A stretch of DNA of 64,000 nt. Origin: Ruminococcus turbiniformis (GTDB lineage: Bacteria > Bacillota > Clostridia > Lachnospirales > Lachnospiraceae). The notes beneath the pieces are model-generated. The model was not told where the DNA came from. It saw only the letters and a list, made by a program, of their open reading frames with translations, and did not search any database. Shown in pieces: positions 41,909-50,876 of the stretch; position 1 is the stretch's first letter, and each line of letters opens with the position of its first letter. The position numbers were made by a program, and so were the translations under genes. Where the stretch lies: positions 62,001 through 126,000 of the forward strand of contig NZ_JAJEQX010000003.1 in NCBI RefSeq assembly GCF_020687545.1, written 5' to 3'.

Positions 41909-43531
41909 GTGAAACAACCTTACAATACTACGATTTACAACACGGCGCTTTATATGAGATTGAGCCGGGACGATGAACTGCAAGGAGAAAGCGGGAGTAT
42001 TCAGACACAACGCATGATGCTCCGGCAATATGCCGCCGAGCATAGCCTGAATGTCATAGATGAATATATCGACGATGGATGGTCTGGAACGAACTTTGAC
42101 AGGCCGGATTTTCAGAGAATGATTGATGACATTGAGGACGGGAAAATCAACTGCGTTGTTACGAAGGATTTATCCCGCTTAGGCAGAAACTACATTCTGA
42201 CCGGCCAATACACGGAAATCTACTTTCCCAGCAAAGGAGTCCGCTATATCGCTGTCAATGACAATGTGGACACCATCAACGGAGAGAATGAGCTTGCCCC
42301 ATTCCTCAACATTCTGAATGAAATGCACGCCCGCCAGACCAGCAAAAAGGTAAAAGCGGCCATGCGGACACGGTTTGCAAATGGCGCACACTATGGAGCC
42401 TATGCCCCGCTGGGCTATGTCAAAGACCCGGATAAGAAAGGCCATCTTCTGATTGACCCGGAAACAAGGTGGATTATCGAAAAGATTTTTGACCTTGCCG
42501 TTCATGGCCGGGGAGCCGCCAGCATTACACGGATTTTGGTCGAAGAAAAAGTGCCTACTCCCGGCTGGCTGAATTTCCAGAGATACGGCACTTTCGCAAA
42601 TATCTATGCCGGAGCGCCGGAGGAAAAAGCCTATGCGTGGACGATAGCGCAGGTGAAAAGTATTCTGAAAGAGGAAACCTATATCGGACACAGCGTCCAC
42701 AATAAGCAGACCAACATTTCATTCAAAAACAAGAAGAAAGTACGCAAGCCAAAAGAGGAATGGTATCGTGTGGAGAACACCCACGAAGCGATTATTTCCG
42801 AAGATGTGTTCCGTCAAGTACAGGAGCAGATTTGCAACAGGCGCAGACGGCAGAAGAACGGCACAACACAGATATTTTCCGGGCTGGTAAAATGTGCGGA
42901 CTGCGGCTGGTCGCTGGCCTATGGTGTGAACAGCCAGAACAAAAATCCCTATGCCCACTACCATTGTAGCAAGTACGGGCAAGGATTGCACCAGTGTTCC
43001 ATGCACTATATCCGCTATGATGTGCTTTACGCCTATGTCCTTTCCCGTCTGCAATACTGGTCTGTGCTGGCACAGCAGGATGGGGACAAACTTCTGAAAC
43101 GGCTACTTAACGCCAGCGACAAGGAACGCAATACTGCAAGGAAGCGGCAGACAGCCGAACTGAAAAAGGCGGAAAAGCGCAAAGCAGAAGTAGACACCCT
43201 GTTTGCAAAAATGTATGAGGACTGGTCTGCCGGACGCATTACAGAATACAATTTCAATATGCTGTCCGAAAAGTATCAGGGCGAACAGCGAGAATTGGAC
43301 GCAAAAATTGAACGGCTTCACGAAGCGATGGAGGTCGCCGCCCAGACAGCGGTTGACGCTGAAAAGTGGATAGGTCTGATGAAACAGTATGTCAATCCCA
43401 CAGAATTGACGGCTGAACTTCTGAATACGCTGATTGAAAAAATCCTTGTCCATGAAGCGGTCAAAAGTGAGGACGGAAGCCGGGAACAGGAAGTGGAAAT
43501 CTTCTACCGCTTTATCGGCAAAATCGAATGA
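41909..43531 (+). CDS. Large serine recombinase (TnpX-like)
   Basis: Site-specific recombinase that inserts and excises the element. 540 aa: N-terminal resolvase domain with catalytic Ser in YMRLSRDDELQGESGSI, the RQ..A and GWSGTNFDRPDFQRM regions and KDLSRLGRNYILTG; a recombinase domain (about 170-290); a zinc ribbon (FSGLVKCADCGWSLAYG, YHCSKYG); and a long C-terminal coiled coil (KRKAEVDTLFAKMYEDWSAG). GTG start with GAAGGAGG ten bases upstream. It lies at the right end near attR, as in Tn4451. Shorter than TnpX of Tn4451 (about 700 aa). Confidence 0.93.
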   Translation: MKQPYNTTIYNTALYMRLSRDDELQGESGSIQTQRMMLRQYAAEHSLNVIDEYIDDGWSGTNFDRPDFQRMIDDIEDGKINCVVTKDLSRLGRNYILTGQYTEIYFPSKGVRYIAVNDNVDTINGENELAPFLNILNEMHARQTSKKVKAAMRTRFANGAHYGAYAPLGYVKDPDKKGHLLIDPETRWIIEKIFDLAVHGRGAASITRILVEEKVPTPGWLNFQRYGTFANIYAGAPEEKAYAWTIAQVKSILKEETYIGHSVHNKQTNISFKNKKKVRKPKEEWYRVENTHEAIISEDVFRQVQEQICNRRRRQKNGTTQIFSGLVKCADCGWSLAYGVNSQNKNPYAHYHCSKYGQGLHQCSMHYIRYDVLYAYVLSRLQYWSVLAQQDGDKLLKRLLNASDKERNTARKRQTAELKKAEKRKAEVDTLFAKMYEDWSAGRITEYNFNMLSEKYQGEQRELDAKIERLHEAMEVAAQTAVDAEKWIGLMKQYVNPTELTAELLNTLIEKILVHEAVKSEDGSREQEVEIFYRFIGKIE

Positions 43532-43566
43532 CACATCTTGAGATACCCAACAATATCTTTAACTAA

Positions 43567-43576
43567 GGGAAACCGG
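43567..43576 (+). repeat. Right copy of element direct repeat (attR core)
   Basis: GGGAAACCGG identical to 35258-35267. Element sequence (TAACTAA) precedes it and the host XRE gene (AAATTCTTATCCC) follows. Confidence 0.75.
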
Positions 43577-44570
43577 AAATTCTTATCCCGATATACAGCT
43601 TCTCCCCAGGCTGGCCGCCTTTTTTGACATCAGCATCGACGAGCTGGTCGGATATGACCCTCAGCTTGACGATCAGGCGATCCGGAAGCTTTACCTCAGC
43701 CTGTCCGGAGAGTTTGCGTCACTGCCCTTTGATGAGGCATGCACGCACTGCCGTGAATATATCCGGAAATATTATTCCTGCTGGCCGCTTCTCTTTCAGA
43801 TCGGTGTTCTCTTACTCAATCACGCCATGCTGGCGCCCTCCCCGGAACAGTCCGAACAGGTTGTCCGTGAGGCGATGGCGCTCTTTGAGCGCGTGAAAGC
43901 CGGAACAGACAATCCGGTACTTGGAAACGAATCGCTGCAGCTTAAAGCCTACTGTCTTATCACCCTGGGGCAGCCTGAGAAAGTTCTTGCGCTGCTTCCG
44001 GAAACGCCGCCCCTCTGCGGGCCTTCCGAACCTCTGCTGGCGTCCGCGCTTAAGATGACCGGAAATACGGCTGAGGCAAAGCGGGTCCTTCAGACAGGCA
44101 TTTACAATGAAGTTCTCGCGCTTTTTAACCTTCTCCCCGCATACATGAGCCTGTGTATGGATGACCGGAACCGTTTTGAGGAAACCTGCCGGAGAATGCG
44201 TCTGCTTGCGGACACGTTTCACATAGACCGCCTTCATCCCGGACTCTATCTTTCCTGCCTCATCATCATGGCTCAGGGCTGGGTATCCTTCGGTGAAAAT
44301 GAGACGGCCCTGTCCGTGCTGGAAGAATATACCTCGCTTGCCGCAGGAAATATCTATCCCCTTCGTCTGCACGGAGATGAATATTTCTATCTGCTGGATA
44401 ACTGGTTTGACCGGGAAATAATCCCCGGCGCCTATCCGCCCCGGGATGAATCACTCATCCGCCGCAGTATGGCACAGGCGCTTACTGACAATCCTGCCTT
44501 TGCTGTTTTCTCGGACCACCCGGATTTTCAGCGTATGGCAAAATCACTGACGGAGGCGGAAAAGGGATAA
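43577..44570 (+). pseudogene. 3' part of XRE regulator gene split by the mobile element
   Basis: Continues the frame of 35146-35267 as NSYPDIQLLPRLAAFFDISI then DELVGYDP, followed by about 300 residues of helical TPR-like repeats (SEQVVREAMALFERVKAG; AEAKRVLQTGIYNEVLAL). An isolated C-terminal fragment could start at an ATG at 43827, but there is no DNA-binding part. It ends 19 bases before the ABC transporter ATPase gene, whose regulator it probably was. Insertion is expected to abolish control of that transporter. Confidence 0.88.
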
Positions 44571-44589
44571 ATGAAAGGAGCAGATCACA

Positions 44590-45540
44590 ATGAATGCAGT
44601 CACAATCACCCATCTTTCCAAAACTTATCCGAACGGCACAGCGGCGCTTCAGGATATCACTCTCGCCCTTCGCCCCGGCGAAGTGTGCGGATTTCTGGGG
44701 CCTAACGGCGCGGGCAAGACAACAACAGTCAAGCTGTTAAACGGGATCCTCACCCCATCCGGCGGCTCCTTAAGCGTCCTCGGGATGGATCCGGCCAGAG
44801 AGCCGGAAAAGATTCATGCCCGCTGCGGGGTTGTCACAGAACACGCCCAGATGTACGACAATCTGACAGGGAAGGAGAATCTTCTCTTCTACGCCTCTGT
44901 ATTCGGAATATCGCCGTCCGAAGCCGCAGACCGGGCGGATGCGCTTCTTTGGGAGCTTGATCTTTTAAACGCACAGGACAAAAAGCTTTCCTCCTACTCA
45001 ACCGGCATGCGGCAGAGACTTTCCCTTGCGCGGGCGCTGATCCACCGCCCGGATGTTCTTTTTCTGGACGAACCGACCTCCGGACTGGACCCTGAGAGCG
45101 CCCGGAATGTAAATCTTATGATCCGCAGGCTGGCCGAAGAATCCGGCGTCACAGTCTTTCTCTGTACCCATCAGCTCAGATACGCGCAGGAAATCTGTTC
45201 CCGCTACTGTCTGATTGAGAAAGGGATGCTTCTCGCAGACGGCACACTCAAAGAGCTGCGCAGCCGTATCCTTCCGGATACTGTTCTCAGAATCCGCGCC
45301 GGACATATGCCTGTCATAGCAGGACAATACGATCCGGGACAGCATAGCCGGGAAAATATATTTCAGGAGATATCTCCCGGGCACTATGAAACACATATCC
45401 GCTCGGAGGAGGAAATCCCGGCAATCGTCAGGCAGATCGCCGAAAAGGGGGGACTGATCTATTCTGTTGAAAATATTCAGCCCTCTCTGGAAGACATTTA
45501 TTTCGCCCTGACAGACATTCAGAAGGAGGCATCACTATGA
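44590..45540 (+). CDS. ABC transporter ATP-binding protein
   Basis: 316 aa: Walker A FLGPNGAGKTTTVKLLNG, signature SSYSTGMRQRLSLARAL, Walker B VLFLDEPTSGLDPES, H-loop LCTHQLRYAQEI, with a C-terminal extension of about 80 aa usual in exporter ATPases. AAGGAG lies before the ATG. Its stop overlaps the permease start (ATGA). Formerly controlled, by position, by the XRE gene now split by the mobile element. Drug or peptide export is inferred. Confidence 0.93.
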   Translation: MNAVTITHLSKTYPNGTAALQDITLALRPGEVCGFLGPNGAGKTTTVKLLNGILTPSGGSLSVLGMDPAREPEKIHARCGVVTEHAQMYDNLTGKENLLFYASVFGISPSEAADRADALLWELDLLNAQDKKLSSYSTGMRQRLSLARALIHRPDVLFLDEPTSGLDPESARNVNLMIRRLAEESGVTVFLCTHQLRYAQEICSRYCLIEKGMLLADGTLKELRSRILPDTVLRIRAGHMPVIAGQYDPGQHSRENIFQEISPGHYETHIRSEEEIPAIVRQIAEKGGLIYSVENIQPSLEDIYFALTDIQKEASL

Positions 45541-46322
45541 ATCAGGCAGTAAAAACAATCATAAAAAAGGACATAAAAGGGATCACCTCGAACCGGAGTC
45601 TTTTTCTCTCCCTCCTGATCGTTCCCCTTGTCCTTACAGTACTTCTCCCGTGTATCTTCCTGTTCGCGGTTCACTTTGTCCCGGATGATCCGGATATCCG
45701 GAAGCTCCTTGATCTTCTGCCCCGTTCCGCATGGAGCAGCAGTCCGGAACTGACCATATCCGGGCTGATCCTCAACTATATCATGCCTGTCTTTTTCCTC
45801 ATTATCCCGATTATGGCCTCCTCTGTTATGGCGGCCAGCTCTTTTGTCGGAGAAAAGGAAAAACACACGCTGGAAACGCTGCTCTACAGCCCGCTCACCC
45901 TCGGACAGATCTTCCGCGCAAAAGTGCTGGCCTCTTTCCTGATGAGCATGGCCGTATCTCTTGCATCGTTTCTGGTCATGCTGCTCTTTATGGAACTGGA
46001 AGCCTTTTTCCTGATGGGAAGCCTGCTCCCTCTTTCGGCAAGCTGGCTCATTCTGCTCTGCATGCTCTCCCCGGCAGTTTCACTGATCGCCGTCACGCTG
46101 ATTGTGAGAGGTTCCGCGCGGGCGCAGAGCATGGAGGAGTCCCAGCAGGCGGCCGTCTTTTTGATCCTCCCGCTGGTTCTCCTCGTCGTCGGCCAGTTTA
46201 CCGGAGTCCTGCTTGTCAGCCAGTGGCTCCTGCTTGTCTTAAGCCTGGCCTGTGCCCTTCTCGCCTGGATTCTTCTCCGGAGAGCGGCAGCGCGCTACAC
46301 TTACGAAATGGTACTGAAATAG
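45537..46322 (+). CDS. ABC-2 type permease
   Basis: 261 aa with six membrane segments, an N-terminal KTIIKKDIKGITSNRSLFLS entry typical of ABC-2 permeases, and a central EKEKHTLETLLYSPLT motif just before segment 3. Partner of the ATPase with a 4 base overlap. It faces the kinase gene convergently with 7 bases between stops. Confidence 0.9.
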   Translation: MNQAVKTIIKKDIKGITSNRSLFLSLLIVPLVLTVLLPCIFLFAVHFVPDDPDIRKLLDLLPRSAWSSSPELTISGLILNYIMPVFFLIIPIMASSVMAASSFVGEKEKHTLETLLYSPLTLGQIFRAKVLASFLMSMAVSLASFLVMLLFMELEAFFLMGSLLPLSASWLILLCMLSPAVSLIAVTLIVRGSARAQSMEESQQAAVFLILPLVLLVVGQFTGVLLVSQWLLLVLSLACALLAWILLRRAAARYTYEMVLK

Positions 46323-46329
46323 GATTGAA

Positions 46330-47739
46330 TCACATTTTCTCTGATTCACTCCGTTTAAACAGAATCTCCACCCGCAGTCCGTGAGGAGAAACAGCCTTAA
46401 ACGCAACTTCTCCTCCGTGTACAGCGGCAATCTGCTGCACAATCAAAAGTCCCAGACCGTGCCGCGGCTCCTCTGTCCCTCCGTCGCTCATCATATAATG
46501 AGGAATGGACTTCAGCTTTTCCAGCTCCTCTTCTCTTATCCCGATTCCATCGTCCTCCACGGCCACAGCATATCCTTCTTCCCGGCCGCACACTTCCACA
46601 CAGACCCGGCATCCGTCGGGATTGTGCGACTGTACGTTATTCAGAAGGTTTGTAACCGCCCTGACAAGGAGGTCTTTATCCCCCGAAACCAGCGGAACAC
46701 TCTCCGTTTCCGGCCCGTTCCATTCAAGTGTATACCTTCCGTCCACGTCCGCATTGATAAAATCCGCCGCGCACTGGCGTGCTACCGCCACAAGGCTCAC
46801 CTTTTCCATATGGAGAGGCTGCATATGGTATTCCAGTTTGGAGGCCAGGTTCAAGTCATTTACGAGGTTTTTGATTTTTAAACTCTGCTGCCTGATCACC
46901 GTAGCCTTTCTCCTGTTTTCCTCTGACAGGGACATGTCTCCTTCCATCTGTCCCGCATATCCCATGACCATGGAAAGAGGCGTTCGTATATCATGGGAAA
47001 CGCCGGAAATCCAGTTTGCCCGGGCGCTCTCCCTTTTCCTGAGTTCTGCTTTTTGCGCACGGAGGATCTCAGAAGCCTGGTTGATCTTCTTCGCCAGATC
47101 TGAAAGCAGTCCTTTCTCTTTTATATGTTCTCCCATTCCTGACGGGAGAGCCTGTATCCCTTCCACAAGAGGACGGACTGAACGAAGAAGCTTTGTATTG
47201 GCAATGACATAGATCAGAAAGACAAGCAGCAGATTTGCCCCGACTGCCCCCAGTACAATATACGGGGAATTTTTGATCAGGTCATAATCCCATGCCGGAC
47301 GCATATGCTTCCAGTAACGCCCCTCAGGAAAACCGACTGCCACAAGCCCTTTCCCGTCCTGCGCCTCTGCGGTAAACACAGGGCTCCCGGCCAGATACCC
47401 CCTGGTAAAATTCGAGATATCTGTAGCGGTATATTCCATGGGGACCCCTTCTGGCAGTTCCTCGGTATGCCATTTTACCTGGAGCGTATAATCGTCAATA
47501 TACATCGCCCAAATGCCCTGTTTTTCTAATTCCTCTTCCATTTCTTCTGAAAATGTCCAGCCGCTTTCTGTTTCTTTTAAAGCCGCAGCCGTCTTTTCCG
47601 CGACCGTCCACGGCCCGTCCCCCGGAACCTGTCCCACGGCGACAATCAGAAACAGTATGATATTGAGAGCAAAAACAAGCACTGTACTGATCAGCAGGAT
47701 TCCCATGCAGCGTCTGATCAGCTTTGCAATACTTCGCAT
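46330..47739 (-). CDS. Sensor histidine kinase
   Basis: 469 aa membrane kinase: segment 1 at residues 10-35, an extracellular sensor region (about 40-165), segment 2 (IVLGAVGANLLLVFLIYVI), a HAMP-like region, the H box ISGVSHDIRTPLSMVMGY, N box VTNLLNNVQSH, and G boxes DDGIGIREEE and HGLGLLIVQQIAA. It phosphorylates the response regulator encoded one base upstream, and probably responds to antimicrobial peptides handled by the ABC transporter at 48617-50876. Confidence 0.93.
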   Translation of the reverse strand: MRSIAKLIRRCMGILLISTVLVFALNIILFLIVAVGQVPGDGPWTVAEKTAAALKETESGWTFSEEMEEELEKQGIWAMYIDDYTLQVKWHTEELPEGVPMEYTATDISNFTRGYLAGSPVFTAEAQDGKGLVAVGFPEGRYWKHMRPAWDYDLIKNSPYIVLGAVGANLLLVFLIYVIANTKLLRSVRPLVEGIQALPSGMGEHIKEKGLLSDLAKKINQASEILRAQKAELRKRESARANWISGVSHDIRTPLSMVMGYAGQMEGDMSLSEENRRKATVIRQQSLKIKNLVNDLNLASKLEYHMQPLHMEKVSLVAVARQCAADFINADVDGRYTLEWNGPETESVPLVSGDKDLLVRAVTNLLNNVQSHNPDGCRVCVEVCGREEGYAVAVEDDGIGIREEELEKLKSIPHYMMSDGGTEEPRHGLGLLIVQQIAAVHGGEVAFKAVSPHGLRVEILFKRSESEKM

Positions 47740-47740
47740 C

Positions 47741-48460
47741 TTATCTTCCCTCCACCATCAGTCTGTATCCCAGTCCCTTGACGGTGATAAGCGACACCGG
47801 TCTGGACGGATTTTCCTCAATCTTCTCCCGAATCCGCCGGATGTGTGCCATGAGACTGTTTTCATAGCCAAACGGGTTGTCTCCCCATGCGGCTTCACAG
47901 AGCTGGTCAATCGTCACAATTCTCCCCGCATTTTTCCAGAGTGCCTTCAGAATCTCATACTCCTTGGCGGTCAGCGGGAGATGTTCCCCGCCTTTGATCA
48001 CTTCTGCCCGTGAAAAATCAATACGGCTTCCCGCAAGAAGCACAAGGGGATCTTCTTCCTTATAATATCTTCTGAGAATATTCCCGATGCGAAGCAGAAG
48101 TTCCCGGTCAAGAAAAGGCTTTACCATATAGTCATCCGCCCCCAGCCCAAGTCCGCGTATTCTGTCCTCATCTTCTCCTCTTGCAGTCAAAAACAGTACC
48201 GGCATATTCCTCGTCCTGCGAATTTGTTCAAAAAGTTCAAATCCGTTTCCATCAGGAAGCATAACGTCAAGAACTGCAATATCCGGCTCCCAGTCCGCAA
48301 CAGCCGCGGCCGCCTCCGCTGCCGTCTTTGCCGTGTGTATCTGAGTGTATCCGTCCTCCTTAAGAAAATTGACGATCATTTTAAGTATCTCCGTCTCGTC
48401 ATCCACAAGAAGAATCTTTTTTTGTCTGATATAGTCGCAGTTTAAAACGGTGTCATTCAT
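47741..48460 (-). CDS. OmpR-family response regulator
   Basis: 239 aa: receiver with ILLVDDETEILKM, phospho-Asp in IAVLDVMLPDGNGFEL and Lys in DDYMVKPFLD; winged helix with LPLTAKEYEILKALW and NPFGYENSLMAHIRRIREKI. Cotranscribed with the kinase gene. Divergent from the ABC genes at 48617; three ATGTAAGG repeats in the gap are a probable binding site. A -10-like TATAAT lies at 48488-48493 on the minus strand. Confidence 0.93.
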   Translation of the reverse strand: MNDTVLNCDYIRQKKILLVDDETEILKMIVNFLKEDGYTQIHTAKTAAEAAAAVADWEPDIAVLDVMLPDGNGFELFEQIRRTRNMPVLFLTARGEDEDRIRGLGLGADDYMVKPFLDRELLLRIGNILRRYYKEEDPLVLLAGSRIDFSRAEVIKGGEHLPLTAKEYEILKALWKNAGRIVTIDQLCEAAWGDNPFGYENSLMAHIRRIREKIEENPSRPVSLITVKGLGYRLMVEGR

Positions 48461-48529
48461 TATATCTCCCTCCTAATCTACGTTCACATTATATCACAGA
48501 AAAGCGGCTTCTCATCCGGGCACGCTCAA

Positions 48530-48585
48530 ATGTAAGGTAAATGTAAGGCAGAGAAAAGGAGGATGTAAGGAAAACGCTTTATACT
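48530..48585 (+). promoter_or_regulatory. Phased direct repeats and -10 box of the ABC operon
   Basis: ATGTAAGG occurs at 48530, 48541 and 48563, spaced 11 and 22 bases, that is, on one face of the helix. A -10 TATACT follows at 48580-48585, with no good -35 box, as expected for a response-regulator-activated promoter. The regulator is likely the OmpR protein encoded divergently. Confidence 0.6.
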
Positions 48586-48616
48586 AAAAGCCATCAAAGG
48601 AAAGGAGCATATAAAA

Positions 48617-49387
48617 ATGAACATGATAGAAACACACAACCTCACCAAATCCTATGGGAGTTTCACTGCAGTTTCCCGCCTGAATCTTCACATCCGAAAA
48701 GGAACCGTCTACGGTTTTCTCGGACCTAACGGAGCAGGAAAGTCTACAACGATGAAGATGTTTCTCGGGCTTACCGCCCCTACAGGGGGAACCTTTCAGA
48801 TCGACGGAAAGTCTTACCCCCGCGACCGAACAGCCATCTTAAAAGAAGTCGGTTCTTTCATCGAAGCCCCCTCCTTTTACGGCAACCTGACCGGAGAGGA
48901 GAATCTGGACATCATCCGGAAAATACTCGGTTTACCGAAGAGCAGCATAGAGGACGCGCTGAGGCTTACCGGGCTGGCCGAGTTCAGAAAACGCCCCGCA
49001 AAGAAATACTCTCTTGGCATGAAACAGCGTCTCGGACTTGCAGGAGCCCTCCTTGGCCGGCCGCCCGTCCTGATTCTGGATGAACCGACCAACGGACTCG
49101 ACCCCGCCGGTATTCATGAGATCCGTTCCCTGATCCGTTCCCTGCCGGAACAATTCGACTGCACAGTGCTCGTCTCCTCCCACCTTTTGTCCGAAATAGA
49201 GCTGATGGCCGATGATATCGGGATTCTGAATCATGGCCGCCTGCTCTTTGAGGGCACCCTGGACAGCCTGCGCTCATCTGCCCGCATATCGGGACTGCCG
49301 TCCGACAATCTGGAAGATACCTTCCTCGCCATGATCGACGGGGACAACAAGTGCAGAGGCCGGCAAAAAGGAGGCGCGGACAGATGA
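48617..49387 (+). CDS. ABC transporter ATP-binding protein (lantibiotic/bacitracin type)
   Basis: 256 aa: Walker A FLGPNGAGKSTTMKMF, signature KKYSLGMKQRLGLAGAL, Walker B VLILDEPTNGLDPAG, H-loop LVSSHLLSEIE. The wording matches BcrA/LanF-type self-protection or resistance ATPases. Followed by two permease genes with 4 base overlaps, an LanFEG-like layout. Divergent from its two-component system. Confidence 0.93.
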   Translation: MNMIETHNLTKSYGSFTAVSRLNLHIRKGTVYGFLGPNGAGKSTTMKMFLGLTAPTGGTFQIDGKSYPRDRTAILKEVGSFIEAPSFYGNLTGEENLDIIRKILGLPKSSIEDALRLTGLAEFRKRPAKKYSLGMKQRLGLAGALLGRPPVLILDEPTNGLDPAGIHEIRSLIRSLPEQFDCTVLVSSHLLSEIELMADDIGILNHGRLLFEGTLDSLRSSARISGLPSDNLEDTFLAMIDGDNKCRGRQKGGADR

Positions 49388-50109
49388 CTTTCGGGATTGA
49401 AATAAAAAAGCTGAAACGGACAGGATATCTCCCTGCATGTCTTGGCGCAGCGGCCCTGGCGGCTTTATTTCCCGCGGTAAACATGGCGGCTCGCTCAGAA
49501 ACCTTCACTGTGATGCCGGGCGCACCCCTCGATATCGTGACAGATGCAAGCTGGCAGGTGATGGCCATGTTAAACGTAATGCTCCTGATCTGCGGGGCAT
49601 GCCTGATGTACCACATCGAATACGCGGACAGCGGCATACAGAAAATGTCCTCTCTTCCTGTTCGTCCGGGGCAGATCTTTTTCGGCAAGGCCGCCGTCAC
49701 GGCGCTCGTCATGGCAGTCTCTCTCGTTCTGGAAACATCTGCGCTCTCGCTGTGTGCTGACCGGTGGTTTCCCGGCTTCGAGCCGGATATCCGTGAAATA
49801 TTTATCCGGGCCGGATTCCAGTGGATCACTCTCCTGCCTACGGGAGTCCTGATGCTTCTGATCGCGTCCCTTTGCCGGAATATGTGGGTATCTTTAGGGA
49901 CAGGAATCATCCTTGTATTTACCCTGTCCGTCCTTCCCACTGACAACCCGGCAGCTGCATTTCTGCCCTTCTGCTCCCCGTTTCAGACGTTTTCATCCGC
50001 GTCAGGGCAGGGGCTCATCCCGGCTTTTATCGCCGTGTGCCTGACCGAGTCTTTATGTTTTGGAATTGCTGAACTGATCTGTCAGAAATTAAGGAGGTAT
50101 TTTGAATGA
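49384..50109 (+). CDS. ABC permease subunit (LanE/LanG-like), first of two
   Basis: 241 aa, six membrane segments, begins FGIEIKKLKRTGYLPACLG and has the ADSGIQKMSSLPVRPGQIFF motif in the first cytoplasmic loop, as in lantibiotic-immunity permeases. The ATG overlaps the ATPase stop (ATGA). The protein functions with the next gene as a heterodimer. Confidence 0.88.
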   Translation: MTFGIEIKKLKRTGYLPACLGAAALAALFPAVNMAARSETFTVMPGAPLDIVTDASWQVMAMLNVMLLICGACLMYHIEYADSGIQKMSSLPVRPGQIFFGKAAVTALVMAVSLVLETSALSLCADRWFPGFEPDIREIFIRAGFQWITLLPTGVLMLLIASLCRNMWVSLGTGIILVFTLSVLPTDNPAAAFLPFCSPFQTFSSASGQGLIPAFIAVCLTESLCFGIAELICQKLRRYFE

Positions 50110-50876
50110 ATTATATATCTGCAATCAGCATAGAAATGAAAAAAATCCGGCGCTCAAAAATACTGCTGCTGTTGCTCATCCCGGTTCTCATGATGTGGAT
50201 TCCCAGCCTTGTCAACTCAGACATGATCTTTGACGTAAGAGATATTCCCATTACTCCGGAACGCAACTTCTTCATCCAGGGATTCATGGGAATGGCATGG
50301 TTCATGCTTCCGGCGTCTGTTGTCATCTGTACGGTACTGCTCACCCGGACAGAACTCTCTCACAGGGGAATTGTAAAAATGCTCTCTCTTCCGGTGAGCC
50401 GGACAAAACTCTTTCTCGCCAAATACACTGTACTTGTCTTTCTTATTTTTGTGCAGATGGCATTCACTGTCCTGGCATACTTTATCTGCGCCGCTGCCGC
50501 TTCCCGGATGCATGGCTGTGACCTTGTCTTAAGTCCGGCTTATGTTTTAGGCAGCACTTTCAGGATTTATGCATCGGCTCTTCCGATGGCGGCGGTATTC
50601 TGGATGCTCTCTGTCCTGATCCCCTCACCGATATTTTCTGTCGGGATCGGGCTTGCTTCCATCGTCCCCTCCGTCCTCGTCATCAATACTGAATTCTGGT
50701 ACGCCTATCCGGTCAGCTATCCTTTCTATTTTCTCATGGTTGAATACGGAAGGGCGGCTGAAGGGGTCTATGAAACAGGAATTGACTGGATACCGCTCAT
50801 TCCTGCGGCACTTCTTATCACTGCCGCGGCGCTTCTCATTGCATGTATCCGTTTTCAGCGGAGTCAGAAAGTCTGA
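50106..50876 (+). CDS. ABC permease subunit (LanE/LanG-like), second of two
   Basis: 256 aa, six segments; IEMKKIRRSKILLLLLIPVL and HRGIVKMLSLPVSRTKLFL repeat the features of the preceding permease. Its last 41 bases overlap the end of the convergent kinase gene at 50836. The three-gene set likely removes a lantibiotic or similar peptide from the membrane. Confidence 0.88.
   Translation: MNYISAISIEMKKIRRSKILLLLLIPVLMMWIPSLVNSDMIFDVRDIPITPERNFFIQGFMGMAWFMLPASVVICTVLLTRTELSHRGIVKMLSLPVSRTKLFLAKYTVLVFLIFVQMAFTVLAYFICAAAASRMHGCDLVLSPAYVLGSTFRIYASALPMAAVFWMLSVLIPSPIFSVGIGLASIVPSVLVINTEFWYAYPVSYPFYFLMVEYGRAAEGVYETGIDWIPLIPAALLITAAALLIACIRFQRSQKV

Larger units (their letters stand above)
35268..43576 (+). 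mobile_element. Integrative mobilizable element (Tn4451-like) in an XRE regulator gene
   Basis: About 8.3 kb between direct repeats GGGAAACCGG. It carries a large serine recombinase at its right end, TnpW, MobV relaxase, a RepA-like gene, Cys-rich VLP protein, XRE regulator, a pMV158-like oriT near the left end, and an AT-rich cargo region. There is no type IV secretion system, so it is mobilizable and not self-transmissible. Joining the ends gives an imperfect palindrome (ACTAAGGGAAACCGG then GGGTTCACTTAGAT), as expected for the attachment site of a circular form. The set tnpX/tnpW/tnpZ(MobV) is the Tn4451 plan; the cargo differs from catP. Confidence 0.88.

Noticed and set aside
50836-50876. 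41 bp overlap of convergent permease and kinase genes as a possible error
   Set aside because: Both C-termini read normally and no alternative stop fits; such overlaps are common.
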